A stretch of 27,445 nucleotides of DNA from an uncultured Collinsella sp. (GCA_958405195.1 CATYDM010000027.1:1-27445), one strand, 5' to 3'. Counted from the first letter of the stretch, positions 1 to 13,088 are shown. Numbers and translations are program-made. The notes: a model not told the origin generated them from the sequence alone.

Positions 1-47
1 TCGCGCAAAGCCCCTTCGGCAGCACACGGTGCAGCCAAGTCACCGCA

Positions 48-136
48 GGCCGGGGCGGAGGGGGCCGAATTTGCCACTGAGCGACTCTGCTTGCAGCCGG
101 AGCGAAGGGGGAAACTCGGCCCCCTCCGCCCCGGCC
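48..136. repeat. Perfect 21-bp inverted repeat after carB
   Basis: Arms at 48-68 and 116-136 are exact reverse complements (21 bp, almost all G/C) separated by 47 nt. The first arm reached by carB transcription begins 11 nt after the carB stop. No T-run follows the distal arm, so this is not a classical intrinsic terminator. It may act as a U-less hairpin terminator, an mRNA 3'-end stabiliser or a small palindromic repeat. Confidence 0.6.
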
Positions 137-147
137 GGCCAGGTCAA

Positions 148-3462
<3,315 letters not shown>

Positions 3463-3463
3463 G

Positions 3464-4903
3464 TTAGTTCTCCTCGGTCTCGGTCGCGGCGGTCTCGGCA
3501 AAGTTCCAGCCAGCCAGGCGGTCCTTCGCGGTGTCGATGTCCAGGTAGTTCTCCTCGCCGTCCATGAGTCGCGTAAAGGCGGTAAAGAGATAGTGGGCAT
3601 CGGTGGGGCCAGGCGAGGCCTCGGGGTGATACTGGACCGAGAAGCACGGGGCGTCGAGCAGCTGGATGCCCTCGGCGGTGCCGTCGTTGAGGTTCACATG
3701 TGTTAGGCGAATGCGGCCAAAGCGCTCGTTCATCACGACCGGCGCGATTCCGCGGCGCACCCAGACGCGCAGATCTCCATCGGCCGCATGCTCGGTCTCG
3801 CCGCCGGAAAGCTCGGGGACAAGCTTGCCCAAGCTGGGGAACAGCAGGCCAAAGCCATGGTTTTGCGCGGTGATCTCCACACGGCGGCTTACCAGGTTCA
3901 TAACCGGCTGGTTGCCACCGCGGTGACCGAACTTAAGCTTTTCCATCTGGGCGCCGCAGGCCAGGCTGATCATCTGGTGACCAAGACAGATACCAAAGAC
4001 CGGCACCTTGCCGATCAGCTGCTGCACCTGCTCGTAGGTCTCCACCACGGCGTCGGGGTCGCCGGGGCCATTGGACAAAAAGACGCCGTCGGGATTCATG
4101 TCGAGCACCTCACTCGCGGGCGTGTCCCACGGCACGACGGTAAGGTCGCAGCCGGCGCGGACCAGCCCCTCCAGAATGCCGCGCTTCACACCGCAGTCGT
4201 AGGCGACCACTTTGTGACGGGCAGGAGCGGCAGCCGAAAGCGCAAAGTCATGCGTGGCAGGCAGGTCGACGGCGGCAAAGGCGTGGGGCTCAGGGCAGCT
4301 CACGGTCTTGACCAGGTTCTCGCCTACCAGCGTGGGTGCTGCGGCCAGACGCTCGGCAAGCTCGTCGACGTCGAAGATCTCGGTCGAGATAATGCCCATC
4401 TTGGAACCATTGTCGCGCAGATGGCGCACCAGAGCGCGGGTGTCGACGCCCTCGATAGCGACGATGCCGTGGGCGCGCAGGTACTCCGGCACGCTGACGG
4501 CTGAGCGCCAGTTAGAAGGCGTGGTGCACATGTCGCGAACGATCATGCCGCGCATAGCCGGAGCGCTCGCAGGGCGCACGGCGTCGCCGGGGAAGGCCGA
4601 CTGGACGTCGGTCTCGTCGATACCGCAATTGCCGATCTGCGGATAGGTCATGGTTACGATTTGGCCGGCATAACTCGGGTCGGTCATGACCTCAAAGTAG
4701 CCCTCGAGTGAGGTGTTGAAGCAGACTTCGCCGGTCGCGGTGCCCTCGGCGCCGCATGCACGTCCATAAAAAATGGTCCCATCCTCAAGATACAGGATGC
4801 AGGGACCGCAGGTGCCCTTGCTGGTTTTGGCCAGCATACGCTGGCAAAGCTCGCTGGGCGCGAAGGTGCGGGCGGCAGCGCCCGCGGTATGGTTGTTCGC
4901 CAT
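3464..4903 (-). CDS. carA: Carbamoyl phosphate synthase small (glutaminase) subunit
   Basis: This 479-residue class I glutamine amidotransferase subunit hydrolyses glutamine and passes ammonia to CarB. The N-terminal CPSase domain is visible (LYLEDGTIFYGRACGAEG, CFNTSLEGYFEVMTDPSYAG). The GATase triad is intact: Cys306 in FGICLGHQ, and His426 and Glu428 in QYHPEASPGP. It is about 100 residues longer than typical CarA. The extra length is an N-terminal extension with closely spaced cysteines (CQRMLAKTSKGTCGPC), about 36 extra residues between the catalytic Cys and His (compared with E. coli spacing), and an acidic C-terminal tail. The start at 4903 follows AAGGAG; an ATG seven codons upstream has no ribosome site. 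The next gene is carB, one base away. Confidence 0.96.
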   Translation of the reverse strand: MANNHTAGAAARTFAPSELCQRMLAKTSKGTCGPCILYLEDGTIFYGRACGAEGTATGEVCFNTSLEGYFEVMTDPSYAGQIVTMTYPQIGNCGIDETDVQSAFPGDAVRPASAPAMRGMIVRDMCTTPSNWRSAVSVPEYLRAHGIVAIEGVDTRALVRHLRDNGSKMGIISTEIFDVDELAERLAAAPTLVGENLVKTVSCPEPHAFAAVDLPATHDFALSAAAPARHKVVAYDCGVKRGILEGLVRAGCDLTVVPWDTPASEVLDMNPDGVFLSNGPGDPDAVVETYEQVQQLIGKVPVFGICLGHQMISLACGAQMEKLKFGHRGGNQPVMNLVSRRVEITAQNHGFGLLFPSLGKLVPELSGGETEHAADGDLRVWVRRGIAPVVMNERFGRIRLTHVNLNDGTAEGIQLLDAPCFSVQYHPEASPGPTDAHYLFTAFTRLMDGEENYLDIDTAKDRLAGWNFAETAATETEEN

Positions 4904-5064
4904 AGTTCTCCTTCCCGGTCTCACAGGACCGGCTTAAAGGTGTGTAGTTAGGCCTCGCGGTATTGTAACCGCAAGCATGCCTCATGGCGTTAATTTCATC
5001 GAAATGTTTACGAAATGATAATTATGACTTTCTATGCATAATGATTTTTTAATTCCCGTCCCAG

Positions 5065-5105
5065 AAAAATCATCCCGCGCGGGCTTGTGGCTCACGCGGG
5101 ATGAT
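5065..5105 (-). terminator. Intrinsic terminator after the membrane-protein gene
   Basis: An 11-bp perfect stem (5069-5079 with 5095-5105, ATCATCCCGCG paired with its complement) is followed on the minus strand by a short T-run at 5065-5070. It ends the ABC exporter/membrane-protein unit 10 bases after the stop at 5115 and separates it from carAB. Confidence 0.8.
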
Positions 5106-5114
5106 GGCGTCTTA

Positions 5115-6077
5115 TTATTTCTTGTCCTGCTCCAGCAGTTCGGACGGTGTGCGATCGGGCTTGCCGCCGCGGAAAATCTCGCGGCCATGCAGACGATGCT
5201 CCAGATCGCGCTCGGCCTTTTCCTCGTCAATCTTGGTCTGGCTCACCACCGGGTCCTCAATCAACGACGACACCGAGTTCACCTGCTTCTGAATGCGCTC
5301 GGCGATGGTGTCATCCATACTCACGATGCGCATCTTCCAGTCGATACTCGTGGCGTTGGATGAGCTCTTGGTCCACACGAACGTCAAAATGGCGCTCTGG
5401 TGGCCGCGCGCGGGGAACATGCCAAAGAAGGAATCGTGCTGAATGTTGCTATCCTCGTCGATATAGGCGTGAACGTTATACACCACGCGGTCGATCTTAT
5501 CGTTGAGCAACGCGTTGGTCGCAAGCGCCGCGGCCTGAATCTGCCCGTTGGACAGCAGCTCGAGCTCGTTGGCAGACGATGTGTCCAACACCGTCACCTC
5601 GACCGTGCCCGTGCGTTCATCGGCTTCATCGACGGTGAAGTCGAGCGGGAACTGCGTAAAGCCGTTGCCCCATTCAAGTCCACCCTTGAGCGCGGTCGAA
5701 ACGGTATCGACCGAAACGCTCTCGGACAGGTTGGCGGTGTTCAGACGACGCATCACGCCGTAGCCAATCTGCATGCCCACGATCAGCACCAAAATGCCGA
5801 TAACCACGACCATGGCAGTCTTCGTAATGGTATGGCTCACCTGCGAACCCGAAGGGTCGTCCTCGGACAGCGGGTCGATATGTTTTGCCTGGCTCGCGCG
5901 GTCCTCGCTGCGCAGCTGCGCTAGCGCCGCTTTGTCACCGCGCTTGACGGCGGCCTCTTTCTCGCGCATGCGCTCGGTACGCTTTTTGGCAAGCGTAGGA
6001 TCCAAGACGCCGGATGCATCGATTTCGGAGAATAACTCCGTCACTTCTTCCGGAGTCAAAGGGTTCTTGTCAGCCAT
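5115..6077 (-). CDS. Single-pass membrane protein of unknown function
   Basis: I do not recognise the family of this 320-residue protein. Residues 1-85 are charged and probably cytoplasmic, rich in K/E/R, with an early acidic helix (LTPEEVTELFSEIDASGVLD). One clear membrane helix spans about 86-108 (TAMVVVIGILVLIVGMQIGY). The remaining roughly 200 residues appear to be a soluble, probably extracytoplasmic, domain with mixed strand/helix character, ending in a charged tail (HRLHGREIFRGGKPDRTPSE). The start at 6077 has AGGA five bases upstream. The gene begins 19 nt after the ABC exporter stop and is followed by a terminator, so the two are probably co-transcribed. An accessory role for the exporter is only an inference from position. 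Confidence 0.85.
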   Translation of the reverse strand: MADKNPLTPEEVTELFSEIDASGVLDPTLAKKRTERMREKEAAVKRGDKAALAQLRSEDRASQAKHIDPLSEDDPSGSQVSHTITKTAMVVVIGILVLIVGMQIGYGVMRRLNTANLSESVSVDTVSTALKGGLEWGNGFTQFPLDFTVDEADERTGTVEVTVLDTSSANELELLSNGQIQAAALATNALLNDKIDRVVYNVHAYIDEDSNIQHDSFFGMFPARGHQSAILTFVWTKSSSNATSIDWKMRIVSMDDTIAERIQKQVNSVSSLIEDPVVSQTKIDEEKAERDLEHRLHGREIFRGGKPDRTPSELLEQDKK

Positions 6078-6096
6078 AAACTTCCTGTCATATCAA

Positions 6097-7869
6097 TCAG
6101 TCGAGCTCGTGCGCACGCGCACCTTCGAACTGCATTCGATAGTAACGGGCATAGGTGCCGCCACGGGCGAGAAGCTCCTCGTGCGTGCCACGCTCCACAA
6201 CGCGACCATGCTCAACGGTCGCAATCTCATCGGCATGCTTAATGGTCGAAAGACGGTGGGCGATGATAATCGTGGTGCGGCCACGCGCCAGCTCTTCGAG
6301 TGACTCCTGCACCGCCTCCTCGCTCTCGTTATCCAAAGCACTCGTCGCCTCATCCAAAATAAGGATCTTGGGGTTCTTGAGAAACACGCGCGCGATGGCA
6401 ACGCGCTGCTTCTGTCCGCCCGAAAGACGGCTGCCGCGCTCGCCCACCACGGTGTCGTAGCCCTGCGGAAGCGACTCGATAAAGGTATCGATATTGGCGC
6501 GACGGGCGGCCTCGGCGATCTCTTCTGCCGTAGCGCCCGGCTTGCCGTAGGCGATGTTCTCGCCAATCGTACCGTCAAATAGATAGACATCCTGCTGCAC
6601 CAGGCCGATGGCGCGGCGCAGGCTCTGCTGCGTCACATCGCGCACGTCCTGACCGTCGATGCTAATGGATCCGGTAGCCACGTCATAAAAGCGCGGCAGC
6701 AGCGAACAGGTTGTGGACTTGCCGCCGCCCGAAGGGCCAACCAAAGCGATGGTCTGCCCGGGCTTGATGGACAGGTCCATATGGTCGATAACGGGACGCT
6801 CGTCGGCATAGCCCTCGCCCAGCTCGACATCCTCGTAGTTAAAGCACACGTCGTGATACTCCACGGCGCCGGCAGTCACCTGCAGATCCGTAGCGCCCGG
6901 CTTGTCCTGGATATCCGGCGCGGTCGAGAGCACCTCGTCCATACGTTTAAAGCCGGCGATAGCCTTCTGATACGTTTCGGCCGAATTGACGAGCGTCTCA
7001 AGCGGCGTGCAGAACAGCGAAATATAGAGTGCGAAGGTCGCCATATCGACCGCCTGTAGCTGTCCCTGGGCGACCAGCCATCCGCCCAGCAGCACTACGA
7101 TCACATAGAGCACACCCGAGAGCAGGCCATACGTCGCGGTATAGACGCCCATGGCGTGATACATGTTCTCCTTGGACAAAAGGTAGCGGTCGTTAGAGGC
7201 ACGGAACTTGGCACGCTCGGTCTCCTCGTTGGCAAAGCTCTTGACCACGCGCATGCCCGCCAGAGAATCCTGCAGCTGTGCATTAATGCCGCTGATCTTC
7301 TTGCGGTTGTCGCTAAAGACCTCGCGCATGCGCATGTTCTGCCAAAACATGACGACCGCAAACGCTGCCGTCACCACAGCCATGGCAAGCGCCAGGACCG
7401 GGGCGATGGTAAAGAGGATCACAAACGAGCCGATGATCTCGATGCCGCAGATGATGATCCACTCGGGCACGTGATGCGCCGCCTCGCAGATATCGAACAG
7501 GTCGTTGACCACGCGGCTCATCATGTCGCCCGAGCTGTTGCGGTCGAAGTACGCAAAGCTAAAGCGCTCATACTGGTCGAACAGGTCCTCGCGCATTTTG
7601 GACTCCATGCGCGCGCCCATCACGTGACCCCAATAGCTCACAAAGTAGCGGCAGGCGCAGCGGACGGCATACATCAGCACCAAGCCCACCGCGATCATGC
7701 CGAGCGCCTGCATAATGGCAGCCTGACCCTGAGTAAATAGCCCACCGGTCAAATTGCGCAGGATAATGGGGAACGCCAGGTCAATGGCGGCAAGCACCAG
7801 AGCGCAAACAGTATCAGCAACAAAAAGCCCCATCTGGGGCTCGTAGTAAGAAAGAAACCTCTTCAGCAT
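6097..7869 (-). CDS. ABC exporter (fused membrane and ATPase domains)
   Basis: This 590-residue half-transporter of the MsbA/lipid-multidrug exporter type would work as a homodimer in the cytoplasmic membrane. An ABC transmembrane domain with about six helices covers residues 15-310 and includes the coupling region EEAVKSF-like segment GMRVVKSFANEE. The nucleotide-binding domain follows: Walker A GPSGGGKST at about 377, Q-loop VQQDVYLFDGTIGENI, signature LSGGQKQRVAIAR at about 480, Walker B ILILDEATSALD at about 501, and H-loop IIIAHRLST at about 533. All catalytic motifs are intact. The ATG at 7869 has GAGG about six bases upstream. The substrate cannot be read from sequence. No second half-transporter is adjacent; the downstream neighbour is a single-pass membrane protein. 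Confidence 0.93.
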   Translation of the reverse strand: MLKRFLSYYEPQMGLFVADTVCALVLAAIDLAFPIILRNLTGGLFTQGQAAIMQALGMIAVGLVLMYAVRCACRYFVSYWGHVMGARMESKMREDLFDQYERFSFAYFDRNSSGDMMSRVVNDLFDICEAAHHVPEWIIICGIEIIGSFVILFTIAPVLALAMAVVTAAFAVVMFWQNMRMREVFSDNRKKISGINAQLQDSLAGMRVVKSFANEETERAKFRASNDRYLLSKENMYHAMGVYTATYGLLSGVLYVIVVLLGGWLVAQGQLQAVDMATFALYISLFCTPLETLVNSAETYQKAIAGFKRMDEVLSTAPDIQDKPGATDLQVTAGAVEYHDVCFNYEDVELGEGYADERPVIDHMDLSIKPGQTIALVGPSGGGKSTTCSLLPRFYDVATGSISIDGQDVRDVTQQSLRRAIGLVQQDVYLFDGTIGENIAYGKPGATAEEIAEAARRANIDTFIESLPQGYDTVVGERGSRLSGGQKQRVAIARVFLKNPKILILDEATSALDNESEEAVQESLEELARGRTTIIIAHRLSTIKHADEIATVEHGRVVERGTHEELLARGGTYARYYRMQFEGARAHELD

Positions 7870-7899
7870 GTGATCCTCAAAGAAATATCAGCAACGTAA

Positions 7900-7940
7900 G
7901 GCCCTGGGAAAAAGCAATCAGTAGTACTTGTCCCAGGGCC
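7900..7940 (-). terminator. Stem-loop between Nudix and ABC exporter genes
   Basis: Perfect 10-bp arms GGCCCTGGGA/TCCCAGGGCC (7900-7909 and 7931-7940) flank a 21-nt loop, beginning 11 nt past the Nudix gene stop. There is no long T-run after the distal arm on the minus strand, so termination strength is uncertain. Confidence 0.4.
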
Positions 7941-7951
7941 ATCCCCACTCG

Positions 7952-8647
7952 TTAAAGCTCCGTGCCCCCAAGGCGGTGAGCGATGCTGTCGCAGGCCAAG
8001 GCGCCTACGACGGTCTTGGCGTCTTCGATCTTGCCGTCGAGCACGGCGTCGATCAGCTCGTGCAGCGGCACCAGGTCCACGTTGACAAACTCGTCATCAT
8101 CGGGGTTGGGCGCATCAAACTCGAGCTTGGTAGCCAAGTAGATGTGGATGATCTCATCGCAAAAACCGCAGGACGTGACAATCGACGTCAAAAAGCGAAT
8201 ACGACCAGCCCTAAAGCCCGTCTCCTCATGCAGTTCGCGCTTGGCGCAATCGAGCGGGTCCTCGCCCGGGTCGAGCTTGCCGGCGGGAATCTCGACCGTC
8301 ACGCGGTCAATGGCGGTGCGGTACTGACGCACCAGTACGATCTTGCCGCTCTCGGTAAGCGCCACAACGGCCGCCGCGCCCGGATGGCGAACGATATCGC
8401 GGGCGCTGCGGTGACCGTTGGGCAGCTCAACTTCAAGACGGTGGACGTCAAGGATCTTGCCCTTCCAGGCGCACTCCTCCGAAAGAATCTTCTCGTGCAG
8501 CTCGGCATCGTGCGGGTCGTCGTCGCCCAGCACCAGCGCCGGCTCGTCAGCGACCTCGCCACCAGGCTCGCCCTCGGCGTGCCCATACATGCGGCTGTCC
8601 TCTTCGACGATCTGCGCGTCCACAAGCTCTTCGTTCTTCTCGTCCAT
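7952..8647 (-). CDS. Nudix hydrolase, ADP-ribose pyrophosphatase-like
   Basis: This 231-residue protein has a complete Nudix box at about residues 122-144: G-x5-E-x7-REL-x-EE-x-G, visible as GKLDPGED followed by CAKRELHEETG. The preceding VRQYRTAIDRVTVEIPAGKL segment is typical of ADP-ribose/nucleoside-diphosphate-sugar pyrophosphatases, which clear ADP-ribose to AMP and ribose 5-phosphate in the cytosol. The first 50 or so residues are an acidic, low-complexity extension not needed for the fold. I chose the ATG at 8647 because GAGAGGA lies about nine bases upstream; the ATG at 8656 abuts that site directly. The gene follows purD by 21 nt and is probably co-transcribed. The exact substrate is inferred. 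Confidence 0.9.
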   Translation of the reverse strand: MDEKNEELVDAQIVEEDSRMYGHAEGEPGGEVADEPALVLGDDDPHDAELHEKILSEECAWKGKILDVHRLEVELPNGHRSARDIVRHPGAAAVVALTESGKIVLVRQYRTAIDRVTVEIPAGKLDPGEDPLDCAKRELHEETGFRAGRIRFLTSIVTSCGFCDEIIHIYLATKLEFDAPNPDDDEFVNVDLVPLHELIDAVLDGKIEDAKTVVGALACDSIAHRLGGTEL

Positions 8648-8668
8648 CCGTCTCATTCCTCTCGGATT

Positions 8669-9973
8669 TTAGGCATCCCAGGCGTCACGGCCACGCAGTG
8701 CACGCAGGCCAATGTCGTGGCGCAGGGTCTTGCCCTCAAAATCGATCTTCTCGCAGGCCTCGTAAGCAAGATTGCGAGCGTTCTCAAACGTATCGCCCAG
8801 CGCGGTCACGGCAAGCACGCGGCCGCCGTTGGTCACAAGCTGGCCATCCACCACGGCGGTGCCGGCATGGTACACGGTCACGTTCTCCATGGCCTCAGCA
8901 TCCTGGATACCGGTGATGACCTTGCCTTTCTCGTAGCTGCCGGGGTAGCCCGCGCTCGTCAGGACAACGGCCACGGCCCACTCGTCGCGCCAGTCGAGTT
9001 CAATCTGGTCGAGCTCGCAGTTGGCACAAGCCAGCATGACCTCAACCAGGTCGTTCTTAAGGCGCGGCAGCACGACCTGCGTCTCGGGGTCGCCAAAGCG
9101 GGCATTGAACTCCAGCACCTTGGGGCCGGCAGGCGTGAGCATAAAGCCGCCGTACAGGCAGCCGCGGTAGTCGATACCCTCGGCAGCGAGCTCGGCCACG
9201 GTCTGCTCCATGACCGCCACCATGGTGGCGTGCTCCTCGTCAGTCACGATGGGCACCGGGCTGTAGACGCCCATGCCGCCGGTGTTGGGGCCCTTGTCGC
9301 CCTCGAGCGCGCGCTTGTGGTCCTGCGAGGTGGCCATGGGGCGCACGGTCTTGCCGTCGGTAAAGGCCAACAGCGAGCACTCGGGACCAACGAGCATCTC
9401 CTCGATGACCACGGTATTGCCGGCATCGCCAAAGGTGCCGCCAAAGCACTCGCGCACGGCCTCCTCGGCCTGCTCAAGTTCGGTCGCCACGATAACGCCC
9501 TTGCCCGCGGCAAGGCCGTCGGCCTTCACGACCAGCGGGGCGCCCTGCTCGCGCACGTAGGCGAGAGCCGAAGCCTCGTCGGTAAACGAACCATAGGCTG
9601 CCGTCGGAATGCCCGCACGCTCCATGAGCTGCTTGGAGAACAGCTTGGAGCCCTCCATCTGGGCGCCCTCGGCACCCGGGCCAAAGCAGGGAATACCCGC
9701 CGCGCGCACGGCGTCGGCCACGCCCGCCACGAGCGGAGCCTCGGGGCCAATTACCACGAGTCCGCATCCGTGGCTCTGCGCAAACGCCGCCACGGCCGCA
9801 GGATCGCAGTCGTCGAGAACAACGTTCTCGCCGCAGCTCGCGGTGCCGCCGTTACCCGGCGCGATGTAGAGCTTGCCGGCGCGCGGTGATGCTGCGAGCT
9901 TAGCTGCCAAAGCATGCTCACGGCCGCCGCTGCCCAACAACAGGATGTCGATGGTTTGAGTGTCCGCCTTCAA
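8669..9973 (-). CDS. purD: Phosphoribosylamine-glycine ligase (GAR synthetase)
   Basis: This 434-residue ATP-grasp enzyme joins glycine to phosphoribosylamine, the second step of purine synthesis. The N-terminus reads ILLLGSGGREHALAAKLAAS, the PurD signature. Further landmarks are VIGPEAPLVAGVADAVRAAG, FGPGAEGAQMEGSK, LVVKADGLAAGKGVIVA, DHKRALEGDKGPNTGGMG and LEFNARFGDPETQ. I place the start at a TTG (9971-9973), because AGGAGG lies five bases upstream and the protein then begins directly at the family N-terminus. The longer ATG-started frame runs back into purA and adds 56 unsupported residues. It lies downstream of purA with a 118-nt structured spacer and upstream of the Nudix gene. Confidence 0.96.
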   Translation of the reverse strand: MKADTQTIDILLLGSGGREHALAAKLAASPRAGKLYIAPGNGGTASCGENVVLDDCDPAAVAAFAQSHGCGLVVIGPEAPLVAGVADAVRAAGIPCFGPGAEGAQMEGSKLFSKQLMERAGIPTAAYGSFTDEASALAYVREQGAPLVVKADGLAAGKGVIVATELEQAEEAVRECFGGTFGDAGNTVVIEEMLVGPECSLLAFTDGKTVRPMATSQDHKRALEGDKGPNTGGMGVYSPVPIVTDEEHATMVAVMEQTVAELAAEGIDYRGCLYGGFMLTPAGPKVLEFNARFGDPETQVVLPRLKNDLVEVMLACANCELDQIELDWRDEWAVAVVLTSAGYPGSYEKGKVITGIQDAEAMENVTVYHAGTAVVDGQLVTNGGRVLAVTALGDTFENARNLAYEACEKIDFEGKTLRHDIGLRALRGRDAWDA

Positions 9974-10011
9974 GGGTGCCTCCTCTATGGATGAACGGCC
10001 CGCTCCGCGCG

Positions 10012-10069
10012 AGCCCTTTGCAAGCAAATATACCCCTCGGCCGCCCGTCCGGGCTGCAAAGGGGTATAT
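10012..10069 (-). promoter_or_regulatory. Alternative stem-loops in the purA-purD spacer
   Basis: One stem pairs 10028-10036 with 10061-10069 (ATATACCCC with GGGGTATAT), enclosing a GCCCG/CGGGC stem (10043-10047 with 10050-10054). A competing stem pairs 10014-10022 (CCCTTTGCA) with 10055-10063. The two outer stems share bases 10061-10063 and cannot fully coexist. The arrangement resembles an attenuator or an mRNA-processing site, but the T-run after the hairpin is weak and no known riboswitch was recognised. Confidence 0.4.
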
Positions 10070-10091
10070 CGCAATAACCAAATAGTCCCGA

Positions 10092-11378
<1,287 letters not shown>

Positions 11379-11471
11379 GTTTACTCCTTACATTCATGGA
11401 CTGTCTACGCGCCACGCCGGCACGCAGAAGCACAAAACATTCCCAGTATACCCGTGCAACGGGCGCCTGTC

Positions 11472-12863
11472 CTACTCCTCGGCATGTGCCCCATCAAGCT
11501 CATAGAACTTGGTGGATGCCGGCAGGAACATCAGATCGACGTCGCCGATCGGGCCCGAACGGTTCTTGGCCACGACGATACGCGTAACGCCCTCGTCGGG
11601 TCGATCGTCGCGCGAGGCCTCGGCCTCGTCGGCGGAGCGGTCCAAGAACATAACGATATCGGCGTCCTGCTCGATGGAGCCCGATTCACGAAGGTCGGAA
11701 AGCTGTGGGCGCTTGCCGGTACGGGATTCGACCTGACGCGAAAGCTGCGACAGCGCGATGAGCGGGATCTTGAGCTCCTTAGCCATGATCTTCAGACCGC
11801 GCGACATCTCCGAAACCTCGACGGTACGGCTCTCGGAGCGGCGTCCCGGCGGAGGGCTCACCAGCTGCAGGTAGTCCAGGATGATGATTGCCTTCTCCTT
11901 GTTATGGAGCATGCGGCGGCTCTTGGCGCGAATCTCGGTCACTGTGGTGCCGGGCGTATCGTCAATCAGAATATCGAGCTTGGACAAGGTCTGCGTGGCC
12001 TCGTTGATATTGGCCCACTGCTCGGGGCTAATGCGGCCCATGCGGAAGTCACTGATCGAGATCATGGCGTAGGCGCAAATCAGACGCTGGGCAATTTCCT
12101 TGCCCGACATCTCCAGCGAGAAGAAGCCGACGGTATAACCAGCAGCGGCAGCGTTGAGCGCCAGATTCAGGGCGAACGATGTCTTACCTACAGCAGGACG
12201 GGCACCGATAATGATGAGCTGGCCCTCGCGGAAGCCCATGAGCATACGGTCGAGCGACGGAAAGCCGGTGGGCACGCCCGCCGCCTGACCACCGGCCTGG
12301 CACACTTCCTCGGCCTCGTTATAGGCCTCGACCATAAACTCGGTCAGCGTCTTGTAGCTCGACTTGACCTCGCGTGCCGTGACCTTGAGCAGCTTGCTCT
12401 CGGCCAGCTCGACAACCTCTTTGGTGTCGGTGGGGGCGTTATATGCCAGCGCGTTGATCTCGTTGGTGGCGCCGATCAGCTCGCGCAGCATCGAATCGCG
12501 GCGAACGATGGCGGCATGGTGCTGCCAGTTGACGAGCGACAGGGTCTGACCCATCAGCTCCAAAATGTACGCCTCGCCGCCCACGGCATCGAGCTTGTTG
12601 ATGCTTCGCAGGTAATCGATCAGCGAGATGGAGTCGATGGGAATGCGGCTGTTGTACATATCGACCATCGCGGTATAGATGGTCTTATGAATGGGCCGGT
12701 AGAAGTCATCGGGCTGCAGCTCGACCTGGGCCTCCTCGACCACCTCGGGCGATAGCAGCATAGCGGCCAGTACATTGGCCTCTGCATCTTGGTTTTGGGG
12801 AAGACCCAACTTTGAGCCGCGGTCCTCAACCGTCAGCCCGGTCTCCCTATCGTCATATGCCAT
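11472..12863 (-). CDS. dnaB: Replicative DNA helicase DnaB
   Basis: This 463-residue hexameric helicase unwinds DNA at the replication fork. The N-terminal domain begins at LPQNQDAEANVLAAMLL. The RecA-like C-terminal domain has Walker A GARPAVGKTSFALNLALNAA, FFSLEMSGKEIAQR, Walker B AIIILDYLQLVSP, LSQLSRQVESR and LRESGSIEQDAD. No intein interrupts these motifs. I chose the ATG at 12863 (MAYDDRETG), since GAGG lies six bases upstream; an ATG four codons earlier overlaps that site. It follows the rpsF-ssb-rpsR-rplI unit, a common bacterial order, but an intrinsic terminator lies between, so it probably has its own promoter within 12,864-13,016. Confidence 0.96.
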   Translation of the reverse strand: MAYDDRETGLTVEDRGSKLGLPQNQDAEANVLAAMLLSPEVVEEAQVELQPDDFYRPIHKTIYTAMVDMYNSRIPIDSISLIDYLRSINKLDAVGGEAYILELMGQTLSLVNWQHHAAIVRRDSMLRELIGATNEINALAYNAPTDTKEVVELAESKLLKVTAREVKSSYKTLTEFMVEAYNEAEEVCQAGGQAAGVPTGFPSLDRMLMGFREGQLIIIGARPAVGKTSFALNLALNAAAAGYTVGFFSLEMSGKEIAQRLICAYAMISISDFRMGRISPEQWANINEATQTLSKLDILIDDTPGTTVTEIRAKSRRMLHNKEKAIIILDYLQLVSPPPGRRSESRTVEVSEMSRGLKIMAKELKIPLIALSQLSRQVESRTGKRPQLSDLRESGSIEQDADIVMFLDRSADEAEASRDDRPDEGVTRIVVAKNRSGPIGDVDLMFLPASTKFYELDGAHAEE

Positions 12864-12964
12864 GAGCATCCTCATTCATATCGCTTGCGAGCATCCATAG
12901 TATCAGCCATGGTCCCAAAACGCGCCGCGCGCCGCCAATCATCACCGAACCAAACGGATGAACG

Positions 12965-12980
12965 GTCCTGTATATAGGAC
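12965..12980. promoter_or_regulatory. Near-perfect palindrome upstream of dnaB
   Basis: GTCCTGTATATAGGAC is a 16-base near-palindrome (arms GTCCT/AGGAC with an AT-rich centre) about 100 bp upstream of the dnaB start and downstream of the rplI terminator. Symmetry and position suit an operator or a hairpin in the dnaB leader; no binding protein can be assigned. Confidence 0.3.
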
Positions 12981-13016
12981 TTCGGCGCAACGTTCGCCAT
13001 GACACTCACTCAGCGC

Positions 13017-13056
13017 AAAAAAACAAAAGGGCGCCCTGGTTTCCCAGAGCGCCCTT
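13017..13056 (-). terminator. Intrinsic terminator after rplI
   Basis: The stem AAGGGCGC (13027-13034) pairs with GCGCCCTT (13049-13056), extended inward by CTGG/CCAG-type pairs. It is followed on the minus strand by a T-rich run at 13017-13028. It closes the rpsF-rplI unit. Confidence 0.9.
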
Positions 13057-13088
13057 CTTAGAACAAGATTGTTGCGTTGCAGCAAATG

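Noticed and set aside
7928..9889. A long plus-strand open frame opposite the Nudix gene and purD
   Set aside because: It spans two real genes in antisense, has a composition typical of reverse-strand artefacts and no recognisable domain.
11472..12863. Possible intein in dnaB
   Set aside because: DnaB is a common intein host, but the motifs are contiguous and the length is normal.
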